The position numbers and the translations under genes are program-made. The notes under the pieces are model-generated. The model was not told the DNA's origin. It did not search any database and saw only the letters and a list, made by a program, of their open reading frames with translations. From Ophiosphaerella korrae (Eukaryota > Ascomycota > Dothideomycetes > Pleosporales > Phaeosphaeriaceae), in the NCBI GenBank assembly GCA_028456385.1, contig JALNQF010000029.1, positions 62,001 to 126,000 of the forward strand: DNA of 64,000 bases, in the 5' to 3' direction. Positions 46,122 through 55,929 of the stretch are shown here, piece by piece. Numbering within the stretch: position 1 is the first letter of the stretch; each line of letters opens with the position of its first letter.

Positions 46122-48029
46122 ATGGAGTGCATGCGCAATCAGCTTTACGGAGGCGTTGTACTCAATGGTCGATATGAAACCATTTCTCCACTCAACCAGG
46201 GCTCCTTTGGCATGGTCTTTCAAGCCAAGGACTTGGTAACTGGCGACAACGTAGCCATCAAGGTCATTACCAAGAGCACTGCTGCCGTCAACTGCCCCTC
46301 CGCCTTCGCTGTCGATGAGCGTTCCGAGGAACTTGGTGTCCATCTCCGTCTCGGTGCCAATGACAATGTCGTCAATCTCCTTCAATCCTTCGAGACCCAG
46401 AACCACATCTACCTGGTCTTGGAATTCTGCTCCAATGGCGACCTTTACGAGGCCATCCGCCTTGACAAGGGACCTTTGGAGACGGAACACGTTCGCGACT
46501 TCATGATGCAGCTCGTCAATGCTGTTGAGTTCATCCACTCAAAGGGCATCTACCATCGTGACATCAAACCCGAGAACATCTTCCTCACCCAGTCAGGCAC
46601 GATGAAGTTGGGTGACTTTGGCCTCGCAACCACCGACTCTTGGTCTTGGGAGGTTGCTGTTGGTAGCGACCGATACATGGCTCCTGAGCAGTACGATCCT
46701 CCTCAATCTGGCTATTCGACTGCTAAGGCCGACATCTGGGCCATTGGTATCGTTCTTCTCAACATCTTGTTCCAGCGCAACCCGTTCGCTGTGCCCTCAA
46801 CCTCGGATCCTCTCTACGCCGACTTCGCCCTCGATCGTCAGAGTCTGTTTGATGTCTTCCCCAACATGTCTCAAGACACTTATGAGGTCATCAGACAGTG
46901 TTTGGCCATCGACCCTGAAAAGCGCGATCTCAATGCCGTCAAGGATGCTCTTGATCGTGTCATCACCTTCACTACCGACGATGAGAGTCTCGATGAGTTT
47001 TGTACCGAGGAACGCGACGTTGTTGCTGTTGGCGCCAACCGTGAGCCTCTGAGGACCCCTTCCATTAGCACTCCTCAGCTCGACAACGGCGGCTCTTTTC
47101 CCTGGGCCAAGGCACTCGCTATGTCTCCGCCTCAACCCATCCGACGGTTGTCTGTTATCCCAGACAATGAGATTTATGAGGACAATGTGTACTCTGGCTA
47201 TTCTTACGCTGTCAAGCCAGAGCGCGCATCTGCCGTATCTTTCGTAGATTCTGGGTTGGGTCTGTCGTTCAAGTCATCTGACGCCATGCACCCCGAGTCG
47301 CTCAATGTCACCCGATCCAGGCCAATGCCAATCTCCGGCTCTCTTCCTGCCAAAACTTTTAACAGCATGGCGTCTGTCTTTGGCAAGAAGCGTGACGTCT
47401 TCTCAAAGAGCTGGAGTGATCTGTGGGATGAGGAGGATGATGATGCGCAGTTCCTTGCTGAGCTTGAGAATAGCTACACTCCTTCAGCTGCTGAGAAGCA
47501 GGTTCCGAAGGTTGTTTCAGAGGCCGGCTCTGGTGTGTCTACTCCTCGTGGTGGTTTGTCCGAGATCAAGAATCCTGCCATGATCCACAACAGCAGGAGC
47601 CGATCACCCAAGAACCGTACTGCAGTCGACCATGTTAGCCAGAACACTGGCTTCGTGTTCGAGGAGCATCATACACCAGCTCCTACCCGCCACTCGCCCG
47701 CCAAGCGCTCCGCTGCCGACAAATGGGCTGCCCTTGGTGACCGCAGACGTAGCCCTGCCGTTCAGGCCTTCCCCCAAACGCCCTCGAAGCCCACCTCTCC
47801 TCCTAAGCAAGCTCAGTCTGTGCCGAACTCCGCCAGGAAGCGGAGCCGGACTGGAACATGGAGACGACCAATCCACTGGGGCCCAGGCCAGCATGAGAAT
47901 CAAGTTAAATCGCCACCTCTCTACACCTGGGACACCAAAGGCAATTGGTACAAAAAGAATGATTGGCGCCAGCAATCCAGTCACGTTCAGATTCATGATG
48001 ACATTGGCGACCTTGAATGGGTGTGGTAG
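46122..48029 (+). CDS. Serine/threonine protein kinase, Ran1/Pat1-Ksp1 type
   Basis: Single exon, 635 aa. The kinase domain runs from about residue 18 to 290: glycine loop LNQGSFGMVF, AIKVITK (catalytic Lys about 49), IYHRDIKPENIF (catalytic loop about 142), GDFGLA, and MAPEQY in place of the commoner APE-Y/L context. There is a Ran1-like insert with an acidic DERSEELGVHLRL segment after the VAIK strand. The C-terminal ~340 residues are disordered, Ser/Pro-rich and carry many possible SP/TP sites, ending in a short Trp-rich conserved tail (RPIHWGPG, YTWDTKGNWYKKNDW). Fission yeast Ran1/Pat1 and budding yeast Ksp1/Sks1/Vhs1 control the switch to meiosis, filamentous growth and nutrient response. 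The precise orthologue is not settled. Confidence 0.9.
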   Translation: MECMRNQLYGGVVLNGRYETISPLNQGSFGMVFQAKDLVTGDNVAIKVITKSTAAVNCPSAFAVDERSEELGVHLRLGANDNVVNLLQSFETQNHIYLVLEFCSNGDLYEAIRLDKGPLETEHVRDFMMQLVNAVEFIHSKGIYHRDIKPENIFLTQSGTMKLGDFGLATTDSWSWEVAVGSDRYMAPEQYDPPQSGYSTAKADIWAIGIVLLNILFQRNPFAVPSTSDPLYADFALDRQSLFDVFPNMSQDTYEVIRQCLAIDPEKRDLNAVKDALDRVITFTTDDESLDEFCTEERDVVAVGANREPLRTPSISTPQLDNGGSFPWAKALAMSPPQPIRRLSVIPDNEIYEDNVYSGYSYAVKPERASAVSFVDSGLGLSFKSSDAMHPESLNVTRSRPMPISGSLPAKTFNSMASVFGKKRDVFSKSWSDLWDEEDDDAQFLAELENSYTPSAAEKQVPKVVSEAGSGVSTPRGGLSEIKNPAMIHNSRSRSPKNRTAVDHVSQNTGFVFEEHHTPAPTRHSPAKRSAADKWAALGDRRRSPAVQAFPQTPSKPTSPPKQAQSVPNSARKRSRTGTWRRPIHWGPGQHENQVKSPPLYTWDTKGNWYKKNDWRQQSSHVQIHDDIGDLEWVW

Positions 48030-49196
48030 GCTCGCCCCTACCACTTGTAGTCTTGACACTTTATCATCCCTTTCCTTATTTTCTTACTTTAACCTTCAAA
48101 GAACAACCTGTTTGCAGGGAGGCAAGGATCCTGCATCTTTTTTCCATTATCTGAACCGAACCAACAATACCCCTCATCAAGTCTAAATTGTAGCCTTAGA
48201 GATACCATTTCCTTGTCTCCTCTCCTCTCTATACCTGTACTCCCATACCCTTTCGCTTCCATCATGTCGATTGGTATCTCTCCTTTGTTACTCTCTATCT
48301 TGGGGTTCTGTCCTGTCGGCGCCTTGAATGGCATTTGGATTCTTGCTTGCATTGGGCGGATGAAACAAACTGAATTTGATTGAACCTCGTTCATCAATCT
48401 GACATACACAACGCGGGGAAAGGGCTCGTTGAAAGCGGCATCTGGGACGGAGTTTGTTATTCTTTTGTGTGTGTGTGTGTGTGTGTGTATCGATGGAAAG
48501 GGAACTTTTTCTTTTTATCTACAGTTCGCTTCTACCCTTAGGGATGATTAGTTAGTCAAGACTCGTATCCCTTGTGATTCGGCATGACTCGGAAGAGTCG
48601 CGCTGTGATCCGGGATTTACCCATTCAAAACTGTGCCTTATATTGCTGTGAGTTGAATGTAAAGGACAATGATATTTTTATCGGGTTCGGAGGTGTAGAT
48701 GAAGAAATCATGAGCACACTTTTTGAGTCTGAATTGTATAGTAGGTGTCTACTTGAGTTGCGGCTATGTTATATCTTCTAGCAAGAATATGTTCCGTTGT
48801 GTTTGGAGCGTGCATGCCCGAGGTGTGCTTGTTGCGCAACTCAGCCCTTTATCGACAACTCATATAGTGCTCGAGGAACGACACGGGGAGGCAGCGACAC
48901 AACCTATAGGCAAATAATGTCGAGCTACTTTCTTCCAAGTTTACCCCCTGGCTATGATGCTACCTCTTCATATTGTTCATCAAGCACTAGATGAGTTGTT
49001 GACAGCGGAGGTAGTAGGATTGATTGGCTTTAAGCAGTTTGGTCTGTTGTGCAAAAACGCGTCACCCAAGTCGAGTCCAATAGTTGTTGACTGACTGATG
49101 GCCATCTCACCAAAAAGGTCGGCATGTTCTTTCCAGGGCTCAGGACTCGACACCGTACATGGCGTGCTGTCGCGGATGAAGATGTGTGGCGTGGCT
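48030..49196. other. Intergenic region downstream of the kinase
   Basis: About 1.2 kb between convergent gene ends; contains a (TG)n microsatellite but no supportable gene. The first 500 bp are probably kinase 3' UTR. Confidence 0.45.
48466..48488. repeat. (TG)n microsatellite
   Basis: An uninterrupted alternating TG run of 23 bases in the 3' flank of the kinase gene. Confidence 0.9.
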
Positions 49197-49937
49197 TCAG
49201 CCGTATTCCCTCCTCTCAGGTCTGCGATATGGCGATCTACTTCTGGAATCTCGTCTGCGGCGGTGCTCTCGTTCACGCGGGGGCGAAGGATGACTTCCAT
49301 GGTCACGTTCCCTCGGGCGCTCGGGGCGCTCATGTCGTCGTCTGTGGTCACGGCTTCGCGACCGATGCCTCCGTCTCCCATGTGCGTCATCTGCCCGCCG
49401 TCTATCGCGCGACCGCGACCGATCCCGTGAGCGATGTCTCCTCCTGCGCTCCTGGTCCTCGTCTCTATGCCGGCCTGACCTTTCCTTCCGGTCTCGCCTG
49501 CCAGCCTTGTCCTCATCCGTCCTCTCCTTCGCCTTTTCCTCGATCGCATCTTTGACATCTGCTTCATGCGCGCGCTCGCCCAGCGGCGTTAGGTTTGCGT
49601 TGTTTCGCACGGGCACGGGGAGGCCCATGGCGGCAAGCATGGCGTCTTCCTCCGCTTCTTTCAGCCTGCGCTTTTCCTCCTTGATCCGCTCGGCTTCGGC
49701 CTCTTTGCCCTCGGCGTCGCCTTTGGCGTACCAGTTTAGGTCGCGGCCTTGCTGCCAGCGGCCGACGGGGGCCATGAGCGAGTGCCCCAGGTAGTTTTCG
49801 CGTTGCGTGTCGTTCTTGACATCTTCCCACCTGAAGTCGGCGCGGCCGCCCCTGTACTGTGTTAGCTTTGGTGGGCAACGCGTAAAGAATGTTTCTTACC
49901 GGCTGCCTTCTTTCCGGATTGTCTGCACGAGATCCAT
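49197..49937 (-). CDS. MMTAG2-like (multiple myeloma tumor-associated protein 2 homologue) RS-rich protein
   Basis: Two exons on the minus strand, 49900-49937 and 49197-49851, joined across a 48-bp intron; 230 aa. The splice yields [20 protein letters not shown] then WEDVK and a short stretch ending [20 protein letters not shown], the conserved N-terminal 'kinase phosphorylation protein' domain of the MMTAG2 family. A helical Glu/Lys-rich segment follows (about 60-100), and the C-terminal half is an Arg/Ser/Asp/His-rich RS-like domain ([11 protein letters not shown]). Such tails suggest a nuclear-speckle or splicing-related role, but the molecular function of the family is poorly known. The start is 139 bp from the divergent MED6 start. 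Confidence 0.88.
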
Positions 49938-50076
49938 GGTGTTGGGGATATGGGTTTGTGGTTGTAGGAGAGTGCGGGCAAATGACGGAGGTGAGGCGCG
50001 CCCGAGCTCTAGCCTCCCCACAGCCTTGGCCTCTTGCACAACAAAGGTACTACAACAGACAGATTAAATCACCAAA
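49938..50076. promoter_or_regulatory. Compact divergent promoter, MMTAG2-like / MED6
   Basis: Only 139 bp separate two divergent ATGs, so both genes must share one promoter region. No TATA box is obvious. Confidence 0.6.
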
Positions 50077-51151
50077 ATGGCATCCAAGGTGCCTCTGCTT
50101 GATGAGCAGGACTTCAACCATCCACCGCTGCTCAATGAACTGCCCGAACAAAATATCAATGCCGCCAACAACTTCTGCTGGTACTTTCATTCATCACAGT
50201 TCTTCGAGCCCGCATGCAATAACTCGGCCATTCTCTCCTTCCATCGTGATGACCCCGCTACCAACTGGATCATCCATGACCGCAAAACCTTTGATGGTCG
50301 CCTAAAGGGGATACCAGAAGGGCTGCAGTTTGTCGTGGCGGGAGAACCCCAGGCCGAAGGCCAGCCATGGCTCTACCAACGCCAGAACAAGATTCGCGAT
50401 TCTGAAGGCAAATTAGAGACCTTCGTGGAGGGCAACTGGTACAACCAAGGCACCCGCATACTCATGGCTCCGAGTATGCTGGATGTAGTCAGGGCACGCC
50501 TGGTATGTCACATGGTGTAAACGTTCCAACCCAACCTAACAGCCCACCCAGCTCACCGTATCGACGCGCCTCCAACAAGTTGCCGACCTCTCCCAAAACA
50601 TGACGCACTGGAGCCCCGCCAACGGCTACTCATACTTCCCCCCTGAATACGAGGCCCCTAAAGTAGCCGCCGCAACAAGTCGCATAGGCAGTCCGACCCT
50701 CGCCCCCACCGACCTCGATCCCTCCCAAACCACAACCACCGCCCCACCTGCAGACCCCGCCGAGTCCACCACCGAATTCTCCGACGCCCTCTTCATGCAA
50801 TCGCTCAACGCAACCAACCGCTTCGGCGACGAGTACATGGACGAAAACCCGCTCAAGGGCGAGCCCGGCGCCTTCGTCTTTACAAACACCAAGAACGCCG
50901 TCGACGAGCGCAACAGAGCCCAGGAACAAACTGCCGCCCAGCCGCAGGCGTCTGTGCCCAAGGAATCTCAGCCCCCGCCTAGTACCGCGCCGTCGGTTGC
51001 CGCGACGCCCAAGGGTGCGCCGACGCCTGCGCCTGAGGGACATAGTCGCAAGAGTAGTGTTGCGGCGCTACCCAAGGATAAGAAGCGTGAGAGGAGGAAG
51101 AGTAAGGCTCTGGCTAGTCCCACTACGCCCGGTGTGCCGCCGGTTGGGTAG
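50077..51151 (+). CDS. MED6: Mediator complex subunit MED6
   Basis: Exons 50077-50502 and 50552-51151, 49-bp intron in phase 0; 341 aa. The N-terminal ~170 residues match the MED6 fold: NAANNFCWYFHSSQFFEPAC followed by NNSAIL corresponds to the LDYF-SPFYD-NN motif of the family. GNWYNQGTRILMAPSMLDVV with RARL-LTVSTRLQQ joins across the splice, as in other ascomycetes, followed by MTHWSPANGYSYFPPEYE. The remainder is a disordered Pro/Ala/Thr-rich tail ending in a basic stretch. MED6 belongs to the Mediator head and links activators to RNA polymerase II. Confidence 0.92.
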
Positions 51152-53149
51152 GGTTGGAAGTGGCGTGGAGAGCGGCGTTTATGATACCCTTTGTTTGGAG
51201 CGAATACATTCTCGTTTTACCACTTATTTTTGCATTGTGGAATGGTTTAGTGTGGTTCCTTTTTTTGTTCTTGAGTGGCTTTTTGAGAGGTGGTTTCTTA
51301 GTTGGGGTTCTGGTACGGCTGGAGGCGTGAGAGGGGCCTTGGGTTTTGTGGCGTGGGTATGGACATGCTTGTCCTTGGGTTCTTGCTAGGTCTTTTTATC
51401 CTGGAGACTTGATACGATGTCATCAGTGTCCATGATTCATCCTCCGAGAGGTGCTTCGCCCCGATGGTAATTCTCTCGCTGCTTCCCCCTGGTTCTCATC
51501 TCGGCATCATCAATGTCAAGCATCTCCTCGCCAGCATCTCATCTATGTGTCAGCCTACGCCTATGCTTATGATGCGGATCGAAGTTAAGCCGCGGTCGGC
51601 TTTAGCTTTTGCATCATGGATCTCAGTCGCCACAAGTAGTAGGTTCATAGTTCACAGATTCAGAGCGCGAGTAATACGATCATTCATAAATTGGCCTAGA
51701 CCATAGTATGACCTGAGGTCGCAGTTATATAGGCTGCGATAGCAGTGCTGTACAGAGTCTGGCGGTGCCTTTTTCCGAACGCGTGGTATAACGACAAACC
51801 TTTGGGACGGCGGATCCCACAGCATGCTCCGTATAATGAATCGGTATTATAATGTGGCGTGGACCAAGTTATATGTGATTATGAAGCGTTTGCATTGTTG
51901 ACAAAGTATCTACTGAGGCCTTGGATCAAATAGAAGCTCACTCCTCGCACGGACAAGATCTGTACATGAAATGTCCATCTACAGGGTGAACAAACCTGCT
52001 ATCCTTGTCACGATTGTATGGGTCGAAGAGGGCGCCGAGCGTAACGTGAAAACTAACACGTTCTCAGGTTTCGCCGTTACTGAAGTCTAAAGTCTGAAGT
52101 TACCAGCGTGGTGCTGAAGTCTTCCATGTACGTTTATCTCTATGGCCGAGTGACCCGCCAGGCAAGGGTAAACTACAGAGTCATTTTCTTTGAGCTGTTG
52201 CTAAAGATACTACAAGTATGTGGCTAGTTGTGAATCGCTGCCCAGACGAGGTTTCTCTCCACGCTCGAGTGAGTTAAAGGCGATATGCATCACCACGCAT
52301 GCCGGCATGCTCAGTTGTCTTGCACCAGGGAGGTAAGGTGCAGGTTGCTATGATCCTCACAGTTATGGCTTGGAGTTCCTAGGATCTATCTGGAAAAGCG
52401 GGACCCGTTGACGTTGGACCACTTAAGATATAGCAGCTAGAAGATTCTCGGGATATCTAGAACCTACTTGTAAGGTATCTACGGGTATAGCTAGATTAAT
52501 TTAAGATTTTTAGTTAAATTGTTTACTGGTATGTTATCTATTATATGCATCGAGCATGAACATCGGGAGCGTGATTTTCTCGCTTTTTCAGTTCACCAAG
52601 AGTTCGCGTAACGTACGGGCCTCCTTATTGAACCTTGTATACGCCACCGTTGTCGTCAAATGTAGTGGGCCAGCGTTAGATCAATGTCTTCACCAAAATG
52701 CCGCCTCCTTTGAGTAACGCGAGTAATCCTTCCACTGCGAAGCTGCCTAAGTGACATCCTGCGGGCGGCATATTATTCAAGTTCACGTGTCATGTCGCCG
52801 CATAGTAAGGATAATTATCCAGAAGTCTCATGTCTGATACTCCCGGCAGTCTTGGGTGTGTTACTTCTGGATCACCCTCGTCTCGGTCGGAGGGCTTGTA
52901 GGCTCGAATAGAAACGACGCGCGAGTTTCCCGCAGTCAAGTTGACGGTCCACTCGCCACGTGCTACGAGAGCGCTGTCGGTTAATGCTAATGTGTCGAAT
53001 GCGTTGCAGAGGCTGTTTCGTACAATCACATACACATACCGCCCAGCATCTTGTCAAGCTCGAGCATCTTCAAGTGAGTAAGACGCTCGGGTGAGTTCGT
53101 GCATGACTTCCTCGAAAAGTGGCCTAAATTGAGTAACGAGAGCTTTCTT
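51152..53149. other. Gene-free region
   Basis: About 2 kb. The first ~250 bp are probably the MED6 3' UTR. AT-rich sequence at 52430-52560 and one 81-codon minus-strand frame at 52790-53035 with no recognisable domain. Probably part of a decayed repeat-rich island. Confidence 0.4.
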
Positions 53150-53600
53150 CCATACATTCATGCCGGGAGTGCGTCGGAAATCATGCTTCTCTTGTTCCAG
53201 GATGTTCTGACCTCGATGGTTATGTGGGCAGCATCAGAAATGATATGCAACCCTCGCGCCTCAACCACACTAGCAACTTCTTTCACTTCTGCCTGTATAA
53301 CACATCTCAACGCTTCTCCTTCACATCTGCGATTAAGCCTAGCATATCAGCAGACATCCAAGAGCGTGCCAAGGCAACGGTCCACGAAGCACTGACGGAC
53401 ACTCTCGCAGGTCTTGACAACACTCCTTCTAAGGATCGCAGTGATGACAAGACTCTGAACGAGCTTGAGCTGATAAGGGAAATGAGTTTTATGTCTTGTG
53501 GCCCCACTAATTATGTGCACAGTTTGTCGATAAACAGTGGGATGTAGTGCGTAACGGGTCGCACCTGCAACAGCAATATATTGCGTTGACAGCAGCATGG
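53150..53600 (-). pseudogene. Possible decayed ketopantoate-reductase-like (ApbA/PanE C-terminal) fragment
   Basis: Reading the minus strand, a frame interrupted by stops contains EALRCVIQAEVKEVASVVEA, then RGLHI and, after a short gap, RTSWNKRSMISDALPA. The order and spacing resemble the C-terminal helical domain of ketopantoate reductases (E-V-x-x-V-A-x-x-x-G-L then NRSSMLQD-x-x-x-G). There is an in-frame stop upstream (near 53335-53345) and another right after LPA, and the N-terminal NAD domain is missing, so this is at most a relic. The match was made by eye and is weak. Confidence 0.25.
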
Positions 53601-53955
53601 TTGTGGGAGACGGCGCTAGCCGCAGACACTGATTAATAAGGTATAATGGCTCTAGTGGACGTAGGGATAGATGAAATGTCTATACATAATGATAGTTACT
53701 GCAAAATTATATGGACAATAACACTACCCCACGACAGCCCCTGTCTCTATATAGCATTCAAGCCTTAGTAGTAGCGTCTGTATACAATGTAAACTCTGAC
53801 TAGTTTACACCATAGATGGACGCTGCTACTTGCTACTAAGGATCACAGCTTTTTTAGCGTGGTGTTGAGTCTTTGAGTTTGACGAAAAGTTTACATTTAT
53901 ATTATACATCTTAAAACTATACACCTACGCCCCCCGACGCCATACAGTACAAATC

Positions 53956-55157
53956 CTACATATCTCTCGCAATACGCTCTTGCAGCTCATCTACGCCAAG
54001 CCCGATATATGCCAAATTCTGGCCATTTTCCGCCTCTCTTTGCGACATCTCAAGCTCCTCGCCCTCATATGGCTCTAGTCCGTCAAAATCGCGGTCAGCG
54101 GCGCCAGTATCGATGAGATTGATAAAATTATGGACGGTAACCATTGAATATACCAATTTGACTTGAGTTACTATACTAAACTCATGTGGTCGGTCAAATA
54201 TCCTCCAACAACGTTTGAAAATACCAAAAGTACGCTCCACAACGCTGCGAAGACTCGAGTGGCAATAGTTGAAGAGCTCATATTTGTCTGTGGGCACCTC
54301 GCCAACTTGTCTAATCTCTCGCAAAGAATACCTTACTCGACGGTACGGAGTTAGCAGCACCTCACTGTTTGTATAGCCAGCGTCGGCTAGAAAATACCAG
54401 CCTTCTGGTACCTCAAAGCCTTTCTTAAAAGCGCTAGCCGGCACTCTCCTATCGTAGGCACAACCCTCCCAGCCCGCTAAGACGTATACGAAGTTCCCAT
54501 CAAAGTCAACTGCGGCCGGTACGTTTTGAGTCAACCTTCCATAACGATCGCGGAATCGCTTTTGATCTTTGGCGGGCACGTGGATACAAATACGAGTCCC
54601 ATCTAGCGCACCAATACAAGCTTGAAAAAATGGAAACTGTTGTGGGTCGTTACGTATATGCGCTGGCCGGCAGGTTTAGCAGGTCTCACCACCTCTTTGT
54701 GGAGCCGGATGAGGGCGTCGAGAACTTCATGGAAATAGCTTTAGTTTGTGAATAAGCTGCTTATATTCTTCAGTGCTGATTGTGACTGACTACGATACAG
54801 TATCCAACGAGTGCCCACATCGGGAGCGTACGTTTCGAAAACTGGCTCCTTGAGCGCAAATATACAAGTATATGAGCGTTTTTTTTCGGCTACTATAAGC
54901 TCCTCGCCGCCCGCTGACTCGCGAACCATAAAGCGGTTGACCAAGGCATTAAATACAGGCTCACAGAGGCGAGTTTCGCAGCATAACTGCTCAGGATTAC
55001 TTCTGCAATCCTGAAGCCAGCGCTGCCCAAGACTATCGTATAGTTTATGCGCTCGTACGCCCGTGAGCTCCTCTGCGAGTTGGGCGATTACAGCAGCAAC
55101 TGACACTATGGCTGCCTGAACGCTGGCGATAACTACCTCACGATGTGTTGGAGGCAT
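53956..55157 (-). pseudogene. PIF/Harbinger-type (DDE_Tnp_4) transposase, broken
   Basis: The minus-strand frame 53956-54579, extended upstream to about 54672, holds the DDE core: ACIGALDGTRICIHV (first Asp), WYFLADAGYTNSEVLLTPYR (second Asp) and SSLRSVVERTFGIFKRCWRI (Glu). Upstream, an ATG at 55157 opens a frame with FNALVNRFMV. Further sequence reads LYICAQGASFRNV and, after a probable 53-bp intron (near 54745-54800), YFHEVLDALIRLHKEVV, all typical of Harbinger N-terminal helices. Two frame breaks separate these parts: an A8 run at about 54889-54896 where nine would keep frame, and another near 54672. The copy therefore cannot make an intact enzyme. Terminal inverted repeats were not found. 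Confidence 0.8.
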
Positions 55158-55429
55158 CACGTGTGCAAGAGAATTTGGTCTGCGATGATAGAAACAACTC
55201 TGGTTTGTGGCCCTAAGAGGCAACTTGTGGGCCAAGGGTACGGAAGTTAGTGGCGTTGCTAGCGATTTCTGGCCTTCGAAACTACGCCAGAAACCGCTCG
55301 GCGACCCGAACACGCGCCTGTTCTCATTACGATTGCTATTTATTTTTGAAAAAAACAGGCAAATTTCTGGCGCATCGAACGGGCCTAAGTTACGTTGACC
55401 TTGACGCACATGTGCAGCCTAGGCAAAGC

Positions 55430-55929
55430 GTATGCTGCTAAAGCCGCATCCCAAGCTGATTATGCGGAGTTCATAGAGACCCTAGATCAGACCATCTATT
55501 GAAGAAGAATGGCGACCCAGATGCCGCTGGACATATCACCGCTTGCTTGCTAGAGGCTATGCCCGAGACTACCGTCGATGAGCTTGGTCTAGCTGACCTG
55601 CTGCTAAGGGCAATGCTACCGCAGCTCGGTGAGATTTTGCCCTAGTCGTGTCGGAGTCTATGAACACCATCGACTCGTCAGATAGCGACTCGGGTGTCGA
55701 CGGAGAGCCAGACAGTAGAGACTCTGACAAGGAAATGCTCAACAGCACACACACCGGCGGTGGTGAAGAGCAGGGCGATGGAGAGTCTAATGCAGAGCAC
55801 ACCGCAACACAACGCAAAAAGCCCTTCACCACGACCAAAAAGCGCGCTAATAAGGCGAAACAATACTCTACTGTAAAACCCAAACGGACAGTCATGTTTA
55901 CTGCAGCACGCAAGGGTAGGGCCCAATAA
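55430..55929 (+). pseudogene. Possible remnant of the second ORF of the Harbinger-like element
   Basis: Divergent from the transposase, two frames separated by shifts read DAAGHITACLLEAMPETTVD.. (about 55517-55640) and an acidic-then-basic Ser/Asp/Lys stretch ending KRTVMFTAARKGRAQ (to 55929). Harbinger elements usually carry a second, Myb-like DNA-binding gene next to the transposase, so a decayed copy is plausible. No Myb motif could be confirmed. Confidence 0.3.

Noticed and set aside
48980..49567. 195-codon minus-strand frame, Arg/Gly-rich
   Set aside because: It overlaps the RS-like coding sequence of the MMTAG2-like gene in another phase; its length comes from the repetitive Arg codons of the real gene.
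53724..53860. Imperfect inverted repeat around tgtaaac...gtttaca as a possible end of the Harbinger-like element
   Set aside because: Arms (about 40 bp) pair with each other locally, not with any sequence on the far side of the transposase, and no TWA duplication could be matched.
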